Below, one piece after another: positions 16,479-24,784 of a DNA stretch of 64,000 nt (position 1 is the stretch's first letter; every line of letters starts with the position of its first letter). The notes under the pieces are model-generated. The model did no database searches, was not told where the DNA came from, and was given only the letters and a program-made list of their open reading frames with translations. The position numbers and the translations under genes were made by a program. This DNA is from Marinobacter antarcticus (GTDB lineage: Bacteria; Pseudomonadota; Gammaproteobacteria; Pseudomonadales; Oleiphilaceae): the NCBI RefSeq assembly GCF_011049865.1, contig NZ_DRGY01000152.1:1-64000 (forward strand). Reading direction: 5' to 3'.

Positions 16479-17885
16479 ATGTCTGACATCTATTTGAAAC
16501 TTGTCAATACACCGATGGGTAAAGCCACCGCACAAACGCTGGGACTGCCCTCGCCCGTGCCGCTTAAGAGACGCAAGCGCGCGGACCAGCCGTTCATTGA
16601 GGGTAACGTACTCGTGGGCGCAGGCAACGGCGGCAAAGCGATCGCGACCATTGGCAGCGTTCTCAGCGCCAGTGCTGCGACGCTTTATCATGCCAGTGGT
16701 AAAGCAACTCTGGAAGATTCATCAAAAGCCGGAAACAAAGCTCAAACGCTGGATCTAGCCTCAGGTACAGACACCAAATTCTCAGCTCTGGTATTTGATG
16801 CGACAGGTTTGAAAACCCCGGGCGATCTTCGCGCTCTGTACGATTTTTTCCACCCCACGATTAAAAACCTCGGCGCTAACGCGCGCGTTGTGATCATCGG
16901 CCAAAACCCGGCAACCTGTCGCAAAGCGCCCCAGGCAGCCGCACAACAGGCGCTGGAAGGCTTCATGAGAAGTGTCGGCAAGGAGATTGGCAAAAAAGGT
17001 GCAACGGCGAACCTGCTCTGGATAGCGCCCAATGCAGAAAAACAGCTCGAATCCAGCCTTCGTTTCTTCCTTTCTGCCCGGTCAGCGTATGTTTCAGGCC
17101 AGTTTGTACGCATCGGTAAAACCACCAGCGCGCCGACCACAAATCCGGTTGCGCCGCTTGCCGGAAAGGTAGCGCTGGTAACCGGTGCTTCACGGGGCAT
17201 TGGTGCGTCAATCGCGGAAACTCTGGCGCGGGATGGCGCAACGGTCATAGGGCTGGACATTGAACCGGCCATGGACGATCTCGAGAACGTGATGCGCGCT
17301 ATTAAAGGCAAAGCATTTGCCTGCGACATAACCAGCCAGGACGCGCCGGCAAAAATCGCAGACTATATAGGAAAGCACTTTAGCGGGGTGGACCTGGTCA
17401 TTCACAACGCAGGCATCACCCGTGACAAAACCCTGGGCAACATGCCCGAACATTTCTGGGATATGACCATCGCGGTGAATCTGACGGCGGAAGAAACCAT
17501 TAACGATGAGCTCATGAGCCGGGAGTTGCTTCATCAAGACGGTCGCATTGTTTGCATCTCGTCCATCAGCGGCATCGCTGGCAACTTCGGGCAGACCAAC
17601 TATTCTGCGGCCAAATCCGGTGTCATCGGCTATGTGGAAGCCATGGCAAAGCAGGTGAAGAACGGCATTACCATTAACGCCGTCGCCCCGGGCTTTATTG
17701 AAACCCGAATGACGGCCGCCATGCCCCTGACGCTGCGCGAGGCCGGGCGACGCATGAACAGCCTCTCGCAAGGTGGGCAGCCTGTGGACGTTGCAGAAAC
17801 CATTGCCTGGTATTGCAGCCCCGCTTCCAGCGGCGTTAACGGGAACGTTGTGCGCGTGTGTGGGCAGTCACTGATCGGCAGGTAA
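16479..17885 (+). CDS. High-molecular-weight 3-oxoacyl-[ACP/CoA] reductase (FabG4-like SDR)
   Basis: 468 residues, about twice a normal FabG. The C-terminal half is a full short-chain dehydrogenase: cofactor loop VTGASRGIGAS, NAG motif (IHNAGITRD), catalytic Ser in SSISGIAG, and Y-x3-K in TNYSAAKSG. The N-terminal half is a degenerate Rossmann-like domain, as in the FabG4 subgroup that often uses NADH and CoA substrates. It reduces 3-ketoacyl groups to 3-hydroxyacyl groups. A terminator follows directly. Confidence 0.88.
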   Translation: MSDIYLKLVNTPMGKATAQTLGLPSPVPLKRRKRADQPFIEGNVLVGAGNGGKAIATIGSVLSASAATLYHASGKATLEDSSKAGNKAQTLDLASGTDTKFSALVFDATGLKTPGDLRALYDFFHPTIKNLGANARVVIIGQNPATCRKAPQAAAQQALEGFMRSVGKEIGKKGATANLLWIAPNAEKQLESSLRFFLSARSAYVSGQFVRIGKTTSAPTTNPVAPLAGKVALVTGASRGIGASIAETLARDGATVIGLDIEPAMDDLENVMRAIKGKAFACDITSQDAPAKIADYIGKHFSGVDLVIHNAGITRDKTLGNMPEHFWDMTIAVNLTAEETINDELMSRELLHQDGRIVCISSISGIAGNFGQTNYSAAKSGVIGYVEAMAKQVKNGITINAVAPGFIETRMTAAMPLTLREAGRRMNSLSQGGQPVDVAETIAWYCSPASSGVNGNVVRVCGQSLIGR

Positions 17886-17886
17886 T

Positions 17887-17920
17887 AAAAAAGGGCAAGT
17901 CCAATGGACCTGCCCTTTTT
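17887..17920. terminator. Bidirectional terminator between fabG-like gene and tRNA cluster
   Basis: Stem with arms GGGCAAGTCC and GGACCTGCCC around a short AAT loop, T run on the plus side and A run on the minus side. It can end the reductase transcript and the minus-strand tRNA transcript. Confidence 0.8.
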
Positions 17921-17926
17921 CGAATC

Positions 17927-18002
17927 TGGTGGGTGGTACTGGGATCGAACCAGTGACCCTCGCCTTGTAAGGGCGATGCTCTCCCAGCTGAGCTAACCAC
18001 CC
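17927..18002 (-). tRNA. tRNA-Val (TAC)
   Basis: 76 bases with encoded CCA; anticodon TAC within CCTTACAAG. T-loop GTTCGATCC. Same sequence as the copy at 18159-18234. Last tRNA of the minus-strand cluster. Confidence 0.97.
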
Positions 18003-18012
18003 AGGGAAAAAA

Positions 18013-18089
18013 TGGCGGAGCGGACGGGACTCGAACCCGCGACCCCCGGCGTGACAGGCCGGTATTCTAACCAACTGAACTACCGCTCC
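18013..18089 (-). tRNA. tRNA-Asp (GTC)
   Basis: 77 bases with encoded CCA; anticodon GTC in CCTGTCACG. Very close to E. coli tRNA-Asp. Lies between two tRNA-Val genes. Confidence 0.97.
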
Positions 18090-18158
18090 GCATCGATTCG
18101 GCATTAAGCCTGAACCGCGCACCGAACTCAACTGCCCGATGCCTGCCTTGAAAGAAAA

Positions 18159-18234
18159 TGGTGGGTGGTACTGGGATCGAACCAGTGACCCTCGCCTTGT
18201 AAGGGCGATGCTCTCCCAGCTGAGCTAACCACCC
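18159..18234 (-). tRNA. tRNA-Val (TAC), second identical copy
   Basis: 76 bases with encoded CCA, anticodon TAC, identical to the gene at 17927-18002. First tRNA of the Val-Asp-Val transcript. Confidence 0.97.
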
Positions 18235-18318
18235 GCTCCGGGATCTTTCAAAAGCACCACTTGAATCTGCGAATGCCGCCTGCGTACAGACATCATTGCT
18301 CGACTAAGTGAGAGGCGC

Positions 18319-18346
18319 ATTTTAAGCATTTGCCCGGCGGTGTCAA
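18319..18346 (-). promoter_or_regulatory. Sigma-70 promoter for the Val-Asp-Val tRNA cluster
   Basis: TTGACA (18346-18341), 16-base spacer and TAAAAT (18324-18319), followed by a GCGCC discriminator. It lies 85 bases upstream of the first tRNA. Confidence 0.78.
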
Positions 18347-18365
18347 ATCTTTTTCAGGAAATCCG

Positions 18366-19340
18366 TTACCGGCCCGAAACCTGACTACGAAGCTGATTAA
18401 CCTCCTCTGACAAACGCACGAGTCGCGATGTAAGCTGAGCCCTGGACGAGTCAATTGCATCCACATTCCTCTTCAGCGCAGCCAGCTCATTTGTGACGGC
18501 ATTATCACGCCCGCCTCCGGAGAGGTCCCCGAGTTTCTTTTCAAGCGCCGACAAGCGCCCCTCTATTCCGCTGATACCGAGTTTTTGTTCCTGCTCAAAA
18601 CGCCGCACCTGGCGCTCAACCACCTGATCCACGTTTGCCACCTGCTTACCCAGGGACGTCAATTGGTCCGTTGCCTGCCGGTTTGCGCCTTCCAGAGCCG
18701 ACACCGATGTCCGGGTCTGTTTTGTTAGCGAGGCCACATCGGCCGCCAAAGACGTCCTGACCTTCTCAACCGTCGTGCTTACATCCGCCAGCGCTTTCTT
18801 GCTGTCTGCAAGACCGGCCTCTGATGCTGCAATCCGCTCCTGATGATCATCCAGTCGCTTCTTGTTACGCTCATTGGCGACAACCCACAGCTTACGGATT
18901 TCGCTATCCGCGTCATCAAGCTGCTTTTTATGGGAGACCATCTGATCAGACAGCGACGCTCCCCGCTCCTGAAGATTCTCACCCGTTTCCGACAGATCGC
19001 CCTCAAACCTCGCCAAGGCCAATTTGCTCTGACGCGCCCAGTAATCCGCCTCCTCCAACTGCCCCTCAAGCATCTGAATCCGCTGATTCTGGGAGTACCA
19101 CCCCACAACAGCGGCAACCCCCACCACGATGACCAGCAACCACAACATGCCCAGACTCGATCCGCCACCACCTCCACGGTTATCGCTTGTGCCGCCCTTG
19201 GCCGGTTTCGGTGGCCTGGGCTTTCCACCTGCGCGCTCGGCTACCGGTGCCGGTTTCCTCTGAACTGGCGCCTTTTTCTCCGATGCCCCAAAAGGCCGAT
19301 CGGCTCTCAGTTCATCGTCATCTGGACGGATGGGTTCCAT
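18366..19340 (-). CDS. Single-pass membrane protein with long coiled coil, unknown function
   Basis: 324 residues from ATG 19340, chosen because AGGAG lies at good spacing; the frame extends nine codons upstream without a better site. It has a basic, Pro/Ala/Lys-rich cytoplasmic N-terminus, then a glycine run, one membrane helix (MLWLLVIVVGVAAVVGW), then about 230 residues of heptad-rich coiled coil with few prolines. The topology suggests the coiled coil lies in the periplasm. No enzymatic motif. It is divergent from purEK. The function is not recognisable; an envelope scaffold is one possibility. Confidence 0.7.
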   Translation of the reverse strand: MEPIRPDDDELRADRPFGASEKKAPVQRKPAPVAERAGGKPRPPKPAKGGTSDNRGGGGGSSLGMLWLLVIVVGVAAVVGWYSQNQRIQMLEGQLEEADYWARQSKLALARFEGDLSETGENLQERGASLSDQMVSHKKQLDDADSEIRKLWVVANERNKKRLDDHQERIAASEAGLADSKKALADVSTTVEKVRTSLAADVASLTKQTRTSVSALEGANRQATDQLTSLGKQVANVDQVVERQVRRFEQEQKLGISGIEGRLSALEKKLGDLSGGGRDNAVTNELAALKRNVDAIDSSRAQLTSRLVRLSEEVNQLRSQVSGR

Positions 19341-19512
19341 TACAGCTCCTGAATAGGGACGGTTCAATTAATTGGCATTGATAATACATGCAGTTGTTCA
19401 CAGGTTGAAATCTCGACGCGCCACCGTGTAAAGCACCAAAATACCCACCTTGCATGGTCGTTAGCCAAAACATACAATGTCTGGCTTTCCAATTATCACA
19501 GGACTGTTGCGT

Positions 19513-20004
19513 ATGCAGCCGCTTGTAGGACTTATCATGGGCTCCAGATCTGACTGGCCCACCATGGAACACGCCGCCAACATGCTCGAAAAACTCGGCG
19601 TTGCCTATGAAACCAAGGTCGTCTCGGCCCACCGCACACCGGATCTGCTTTTCGACTACGCAAAAACCGCCTCCGACCGCGGCCTCAAAGTCATCATTGC
19701 AGGCGCCGGCGGCGCAGCCCACCTACCCGGCATGATTGCATCCCAGACATCGTTACCAGTGCTGGGCGTGCCCGTTCAGTCCAAAACGCTCAACGGCCTC
19801 GACTCGCTGCTCTCTATCGTACAAATGCCCGGCGGCATCGCCGTAGGCACCCTGGCGATTGGCAACGCCGGCGCCACCAACGCGGGTTTACTTGCGGCCC
19901 AGATTATTGGCACCTTTGATGAGCGTGCCCGCAAAGCGGTCGATGACTTCAGGGCAACGCAAACCCAGGCGATTATGGACAACCCTGATCCGAAAGATCA
20001 GTAA
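19513..20004 (+). CDS. purE: N5-carboxyaminoimidazole ribonucleotide mutase
   Basis: 163 residues from ATG 19513 ([15 protein letters not shown]); an upstream ATG at 19477 has no Shine-Dalgarno and adds 12 unlikely residues. Class I PurE signatures are [16 protein letters not shown] (catalytic His) and [11 protein letters not shown]. It converts N5-CAIR to CAIR in purine synthesis, directly after PurK. purK starts 26 bases downstream. Confidence 0.96.
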   Translation: MQPLVGLIMGSRSDWPTMEHAANMLEKLGVAYETKVVSAHRTPDLLFDYAKTASDRGLKVIIAGAGGAAHLPGMIASQTSLPVLGVPVQSKTLNGLDSLLSIVQMPGGIAVGTLAIGNAGATNAGLLAAQIIGTFDERARKAVDDFRATQTQAIMDNPDPKDQ

Positions 20005-20029
20005 GCTACTTCCCAGCAGGAGACCGCAC

Positions 20030-21154
20030 ATGAGAATTGGTGTACTAGGCGCCGGCCAGTTGGGGAGAATGCTTGCCCTTGCCGGATATCCCTTGGCCAA
20101 AACCTTTGTTTTCTACGATATGTCAGGCAGCCCCAGCGCCGGATTGGGCGAAGTGATTATTGATCGCGAAGGCAGGTATCTGGACGATTTTTTATCTCGT
20201 GTTGATCGCGTCACCTACGAATTTGAACACCTTCCTGTAGAGATTGCTCAGAAGCTGGCAAAAGAAAAGCCGGTTCACCCATGCCCCCGGGCACTGCAGG
20301 TTTGCCAGAACCGCGAAGCCGAGAAAACACTGTTTGGAGAGCTTGGAATTCCCACGCCACGGTGGAAAGTGGCAGACAGCGCCGAATCCCTGAAAGCCGC
20401 AGCCCAAAGCCTGGGTTGCCCGGTCGTTGCCAAATCCAACACCGAAGGCTACGACGGCAAAGGCCAGGCCGTGCTGAAAAGCCCGGAAGATGCGGATGCG
20501 GCCTGGGATTCTATCGGGCACCCCAAATTGATGGTTGAGAAGTTTGTTGAATTCAGCCGCGAAGTTTCAATTATCGCCGTACGCGGCGAAGACGGCCAGC
20601 TAGCCTTCTACCCCATCTCTGAAAACGTGCACCATGACGGCATATTGCGCTACGCAATCGCGCCGGCGCCGAGACTGGAAAAACACGTTCAGGAAGACGC
20701 AGAGCTCTACATTAAAGCCCTGCTTAACGAACTCGATTATGTGGGCGTACTTGCACTTGAATTGTTTGAAACCGCAGACGGGTTGGTGGCAAACGAAATG
20801 GCACCCAGGGTTCATAACTCCGGGCACTGGACGATCGAAGGCGCAATGACCAGCCAGTTTGAAAACCACATCCGGGCTGTCAGCGGCCATTCGCTGGGCA
20901 ATGTCGCAGCCCGGGGACTGAGCTGTATGATCAATATCGTTGCAGAACACGGCGATATCGAGCGCCTGCTGGAACTGCCATACGCTCATGTGCATCTTTA
21001 TAACAAGAAGGAACGACCAGGCCGAAAGCTTGGTCACGTGAACGTGTTGGCGGACAGCTACGCCGAACTGGTGTGGCGAGTCAAAAACTGCGTGCAGTTC
21101 CTGCCCGGCTGCCCCGAATTCAACAGCTCGCTAAACGTGAACCGCGAGCGCTGA
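20030..21154 (+). CDS. purK: N5-carboxyaminoimidazole ribonucleotide synthase
   Basis: 374 residues from ATG 20030, preceded by AGGAG at seven bases. Starts MRIGVLGAGQLGRML, the PurK N-terminal nucleotide fold. ATP-grasp elements follow: VAKSNTEGYDGKGQ, ELFETADGLVANEMAPRVHNSGHW. It carboxylates AIR with bicarbonate and ATP. In operon with purE. Confidence 0.96.
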   Translation: MRIGVLGAGQLGRMLALAGYPLAKTFVFYDMSGSPSAGLGEVIIDREGRYLDDFLSRVDRVTYEFEHLPVEIAQKLAKEKPVHPCPRALQVCQNREAEKTLFGELGIPTPRWKVADSAESLKAAAQSLGCPVVAKSNTEGYDGKGQAVLKSPEDADAAWDSIGHPKLMVEKFVEFSREVSIIAVRGEDGQLAFYPISENVHHDGILRYAIAPAPRLEKHVQEDAELYIKALLNELDYVGVLALELFETADGLVANEMAPRVHNSGHWTIEGAMTSQFENHIRAVSGHSLGNVAARGLSCMINIVAEHGDIERLLELPYAHVHLYNKKERPGRKLGHVNVLADSYAELVWRVKNCVQFLPGCPEFNSSLNVNRER

Positions 21155-21244
21155 ATTGCCATACGGGGTTGATATTGCTCAAACCGGCCCTATATTTAGG
21201 CAGTGACATTCAATAAAACAGAGAGAATCAGGGAGAACGACCTC

Positions 21245-21823
21245 ATGGCTTTTGAACTTCCGGCATTACCGTACGAAAAGAACGCACTGGAACCACACAT
21301 TTCGGCTGAAACCCTCGAATATCATTATGGCAAGCACCACAACACCTACGTAACCAAGCTCAACAGCGCGGTTGAAGGTACGGACAACGCCAACAAGTCG
21401 CTCGAAGACATCATCAAAAGCGCAAGTGGGCCGTTGTTTAACAACGCAGCCCAAGTATGGAACCACACTTTCTACTGGCATTGCCTGAGCCCGAATGGCG
21501 GCGGTGAGCCCAAAGGCGCCGCAAAAGAAGCCATTGAGAAAGCGTTTGGCTCCTTCGAAGACTTCAAGAAAGAGTTTAACGATAAGGCCGCCAACAACTT
21601 CGGCTCGGGCTGGACTTGGCTCGTGAAGAAATCCGATGGCAGCGTTGCCATTGCCAACACCAGCAATGCGGAAACACCGCTGACGGGTGCTGACAAGCCA
21701 GTGTTGACCGTTGATGTGTGGGAGCACGCGTATTACATCGATTACCGCAACTCTCGCCCGAACTATCTGGAAGCCTTCTGGAACTTGGTCAACTGGGATT
21801 TCGTGAACGAAAACCTGGCCTGA
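21245..21823 (+). CDS. sodB: Superoxide dismutase (Fe type)
   Basis: 192 residues from ATG 21245, with AGGGAGA upstream. Metal ligands are in context: His of YHYGKHHNTYV, His of NHTFYWHC, and Asp and His of DVWEHAYYIDYRN. QVWNHTFYW and NNFGSGWTWL are typical of the Fe form; Mn use cannot be excluded by sequence. Cytoplasmic, no signal peptide. Followed by a strong terminator. Confidence 0.95.
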   Translation: MAFELPALPYEKNALEPHISAETLEYHYGKHHNTYVTKLNSAVEGTDNANKSLEDIIKSASGPLFNNAAQVWNHTFYWHCLSPNGGGEPKGAAKEAIEKAFGSFEDFKKEFNDKAANNFGSGWTWLVKKSDGSVAIANTSNAETPLTGADKPVLTVDVWEHAYYIDYRNSRPNYLEAFWNLVNWDFVNENLA

Positions 21824-21869
21824 ACAGTCTGATGTGCTTTGCAGACTCAGCCGATCACGGCTAAGTGAA

Positions 21870-21897
21870 AAACGCCCGCTAAACGCGGGCGTTTTTT
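21870..21897 (+). terminator. Terminator after sodB
   Basis: Stem ACGCCCGC/GCGGGCGT with a short AAAC-type loop, followed by TTTTTT. Confidence 0.85.
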
Positions 21898-22088
21898 GTG
21901 GCTACTCATAAAACTTACAAATTGAAACGTCAGTATTCTCCAGTATTTGAGACTATCATGATTACATCATGCAGCTTATTTAACCCGAACCATAATCCGC
22001 GCTCTGAACGATGTGTTATGTTGATTCGCTGACACGTGTCTGCTAGCAGAATATGGACGTCTGATGAACAGCTTGAAAACGGGTCTGA

Positions 22089-24149
22089 ATGCAAAAAACC
22101 TTTGAGGTTGAAAACCGCCTTGGCTACCGAATCCTTCGATGGATAATTGCGGTTGCACTGGTCAGCGGTGTAATTGTCAGTGCCATACAGGTGGTACTCG
22201 ATGCTTATCGCGTATCCAATGACCTGAACAATCAGGCCAACCAGACCATTGCCATCGTTAAGGATGCGGCCACCCAGGCCGTGTTCAGCATAGACGCAGA
22301 CCTGGCAAAACAGGTGGTGGACGGACTGTTTGCCCGGGAAGCCGTTCATCTGGTCCAGATTCTTCACACCAACGGCGATCCCCTGAGCAGCCGCGAGCGC
22401 CCCTTGAGCGACAGTGCACTCCGGCCGTTGATCAACTGGATTTTCGACCCTGAGCGCAAGTTCCGCACAGAGTTAGTCCGCAGCAACGGTTCCGGTACCG
22501 TGTACGGTTTTTTGGTTGTTCGCTACGACACCGCGCCGGCAGCCCACATGTGGCTTGGCCGTGCCATTGTTACTTTCATTTCGGGCATTGCCTCAGCGGT
22601 TATTCTCGGCATGGTTTTGTTCTTTGTTTTTTACATGCTGCTGACTCGCCCGTTATTGCGCATCGTGCACTCTGTAAAACAGGTCGACCCAGCACACCCG
22701 GACGACCGGCTGGTTGACACGCCCGCAGGCCACGAAAAAGACGAACTGGGGCTTTGGGTGGGCGCCACCAATACTCTGCTTATCGCCATTGGTGAAAGCC
22801 AGACGCGCCACCGTGACGCCGAAGACAAGGTTAACCGGCTCGCCCGCTACGATCAGTTGACCGGGCTACTTAGCCGGGACAGTTTTATGGAACTGTTGAA
22901 GGCCGACATTGAAGAGTCGAAACGCAATAATTCGTTGTTGTCGGTAACCGTTTGCGGCATCGATGACTTCAAATCCATCAACGATCAATGCGGTTTCCAC
23001 ACTGGAGATCTCACCCTGCAAATTGTGGCAGACCGACTCATAAACTATCTGAGCGGTTCGCGCTTTACCATTGCCCGGCTTGGGAGCGACCAATTTGTTG
23101 TTGTTGAGAAAGCACTCAAAGATGGTTTCCAGGCGGCAGACACAGCAGAAGCTATTCTGGCGGGAATCAGCGAGAACATGGGAATGGAAGGCCTGAACAT
23201 TTCCACCACCGCAACGTTGGGCATTGCACTCTACCCATCCGACGCTATCCAACCGGACAGGCTGCTCCAGAGCGCCGAGCAAACCATGATGCTGGCCAAG
23301 CAGAAAGGCCGGGATCACTTCCAGTTTTATGTCGCAAGCATCGATCAGGAAATACGCGACCGCAAACAGTTGGAGAAAGATCTTTCCCAGGCTCTGACTC
23401 TTAACCAGTTCTATCTGGTGTACCAGCCTCAGATAAACCTGGAAACAAAACGGGTTATCGGAGCCGAGGCGCTTCTACGCTGGGACCATCCCGTGCGCGG
23501 CCTGGTGCCGCCGGACTACTTTATTCCGGTCGCGGAAAACAACGGCTCCATTGTAGAAATCGGTCAGTGGGTAATGGATCAGGCTTGCCTGCAGGCAAAA
23601 CTCTGGGCCGATAAAGGCCTGTACCTGCGCATTGCGGTAAACCTGTCTGCCGTACAGCTACGCCAGGAGCGCATTGTCGATGACATTCTCAACACGCTGA
23701 AGCGCCATGACATTCCCGCTGGCCGCCTGGAACTGGAAGTCACGGAGACCAGTTTTATGACGAACCTTTCGGATGCGGTCGCCAAACTGCACGCATTGAA
23801 CCGTGCCGGCATCAGCATTGCCGTGGACGATTTTGGCACCGGCTATTCATCTCTTACATACCTCAAAAAAATGCCGGTACAGCACCTGAAAATTGACAAG
23901 CAATTTATACGGGATCTTCTGATTAACGAAGAGGATACCCAAATTGCCAACACCATTATCGACCTTGGCAAAAGTCTCAACCTTACGGTGGTTGCAGAGG
24001 GCGTGGAAACAGCAGAGCAGGAGTACTACCTCAGCCAGCGGGGGTGCAAGCTGGCACAGGGGTATTTCTTCAGCAAACCTGTGCGCCCTTCGGATTTTGA
24101 GACATTTGTTCAGGGATTCCACCAGAAAATCGTAGAAAATAACGCCTGA
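22089..24149 (+). CDS. Membrane-bound c-di-GMP phosphodiesterase, degenerate GGDEF plus intact EAL
   Basis: 686 residues. One membrane helix lies near 15-37 and a second near 158-182, enclosing a periplasmic sensor region. A HAMP-like linker follows, then GGDEF, then EAL. The GGDEF signature is G332-S333-D334-Q335-F336, so cyclase activity is probably lost. The EAL domain keeps E460 in AEALLRW, NLSAVQL, ELEVTET, DDFGTGYSSL, KIDKQFI, EGVET and QGYFFSKP, so it should hydrolyse c-di-GMP. The degenerate GGDEF may bind GTP or interact with partners. Single gene, 36 bases before lemA. Confidence 0.9.
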   Translation: MQKTFEVENRLGYRILRWIIAVALVSGVIVSAIQVVLDAYRVSNDLNNQANQTIAIVKDAATQAVFSIDADLAKQVVDGLFAREAVHLVQILHTNGDPLSSRERPLSDSALRPLINWIFDPERKFRTELVRSNGSGTVYGFLVVRYDTAPAAHMWLGRAIVTFISGIASAVILGMVLFFVFYMLLTRPLLRIVHSVKQVDPAHPDDRLVDTPAGHEKDELGLWVGATNTLLIAIGESQTRHRDAEDKVNRLARYDQLTGLLSRDSFMELLKADIEESKRNNSLLSVTVCGIDDFKSINDQCGFHTGDLTLQIVADRLINYLSGSRFTIARLGSDQFVVVEKALKDGFQAADTAEAILAGISENMGMEGLNISTTATLGIALYPSDAIQPDRLLQSAEQTMMLAKQKGRDHFQFYVASIDQEIRDRKQLEKDLSQALTLNQFYLVYQPQINLETKRVIGAEALLRWDHPVRGLVPPDYFIPVAENNGSIVEIGQWVMDQACLQAKLWADKGLYLRIAVNLSAVQLRQERIVDDILNTLKRHDIPAGRLELEVTETSFMTNLSDAVAKLHALNRAGISIAVDDFGTGYSSLTYLKKMPVQHLKIDKQFIRDLLINEEDTQIANTIIDLGKSLNLTVVAEGVETAEQEYYLSQRGCKLAQGYFFSKPVRPSDFETFVQGFHQKIVENNA

Positions 24150-24185
24150 TCCACTGTCCGGATTCATTACCTGTGAGGAGTTGCC

Positions 24186-24773
24186 ATGGGCACTACCATT
24201 ATCGGCCTGATCGTTATTGCCATCGTGGCAATCTATCTGGTTTTCATCTACAACCGCCTGGTGTCTCTGCGTAACCAGTTCAAAAACGGTTTTGCACAGA
24301 TTGATGTCCAGCTCCAGCGCAGGCACGATCTTATTCCCAACCTGGTCGAAGCGGCGAAGGCCTACCTGGTGCATGAGAAATCAACCTTGACTCAGGTTAT
24401 GGAAGCCAGAAACAACGCCGTCAGCGCCCAGAAAGATGCGGCCAAAGATCCCGGAGACGGTACCAAAATCCAGCGCCTTGGCGGAGCCGAGAATCTGCTC
24501 ACCAAAGCCCTGGCCAACTTTTACGCGGTGGCAGAGAACTACCCGGACCTGAAAGCCAATGAAACCATCCAGCAATTGATGGAAGAGCTGTCAAGCACCG
24601 AGAACCGGGTGTCCTTTGCCCGTCAGGCCTATAACGACGCTGTGATGACTTACAACATCTTCCGCGAACAGTTCCCCAACAACGTGATTGCCGGCATGTT
24701 TGCGTTCAAGGAAACTGCTCAGCTAGAGCTTGAGTCTCCCGAGGCCCGTCAAGTGCCCAAGGTGGCCTTCTGA
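24186..24773 (+). CDS. LemA family protein
   Basis: 195 residues with an N-terminal membrane anchor (about 4-23) and the helical LemA domain. Characteristic stretches are YNRLVSLRN, GFAQIDVQLQRRHDLIPNLVE, YNDAVMTYN and FPNNVIAGMF. The role is not established; LemA proteins are often coded beside M48 metalloproteases, as here, 11 bases upstream. GAGG lies just before ATG 24186. Confidence 0.92.
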   Translation: MGTTIIGLIVIAIVAIYLVFIYNRLVSLRNQFKNGFAQIDVQLQRRHDLIPNLVEAAKAYLVHEKSTLTQVMEARNNAVSAQKDAAKDPGDGTKIQRLGGAENLLTKALANFYAVAENYPDLKANETIQQLMEELSSTENRVSFARQAYNDAVMTYNIFREQFPNNVIAGMFAFKETAQLELESPEARQVPKVAF

Positions 24774-24784
24774 GGCGCTGACGC

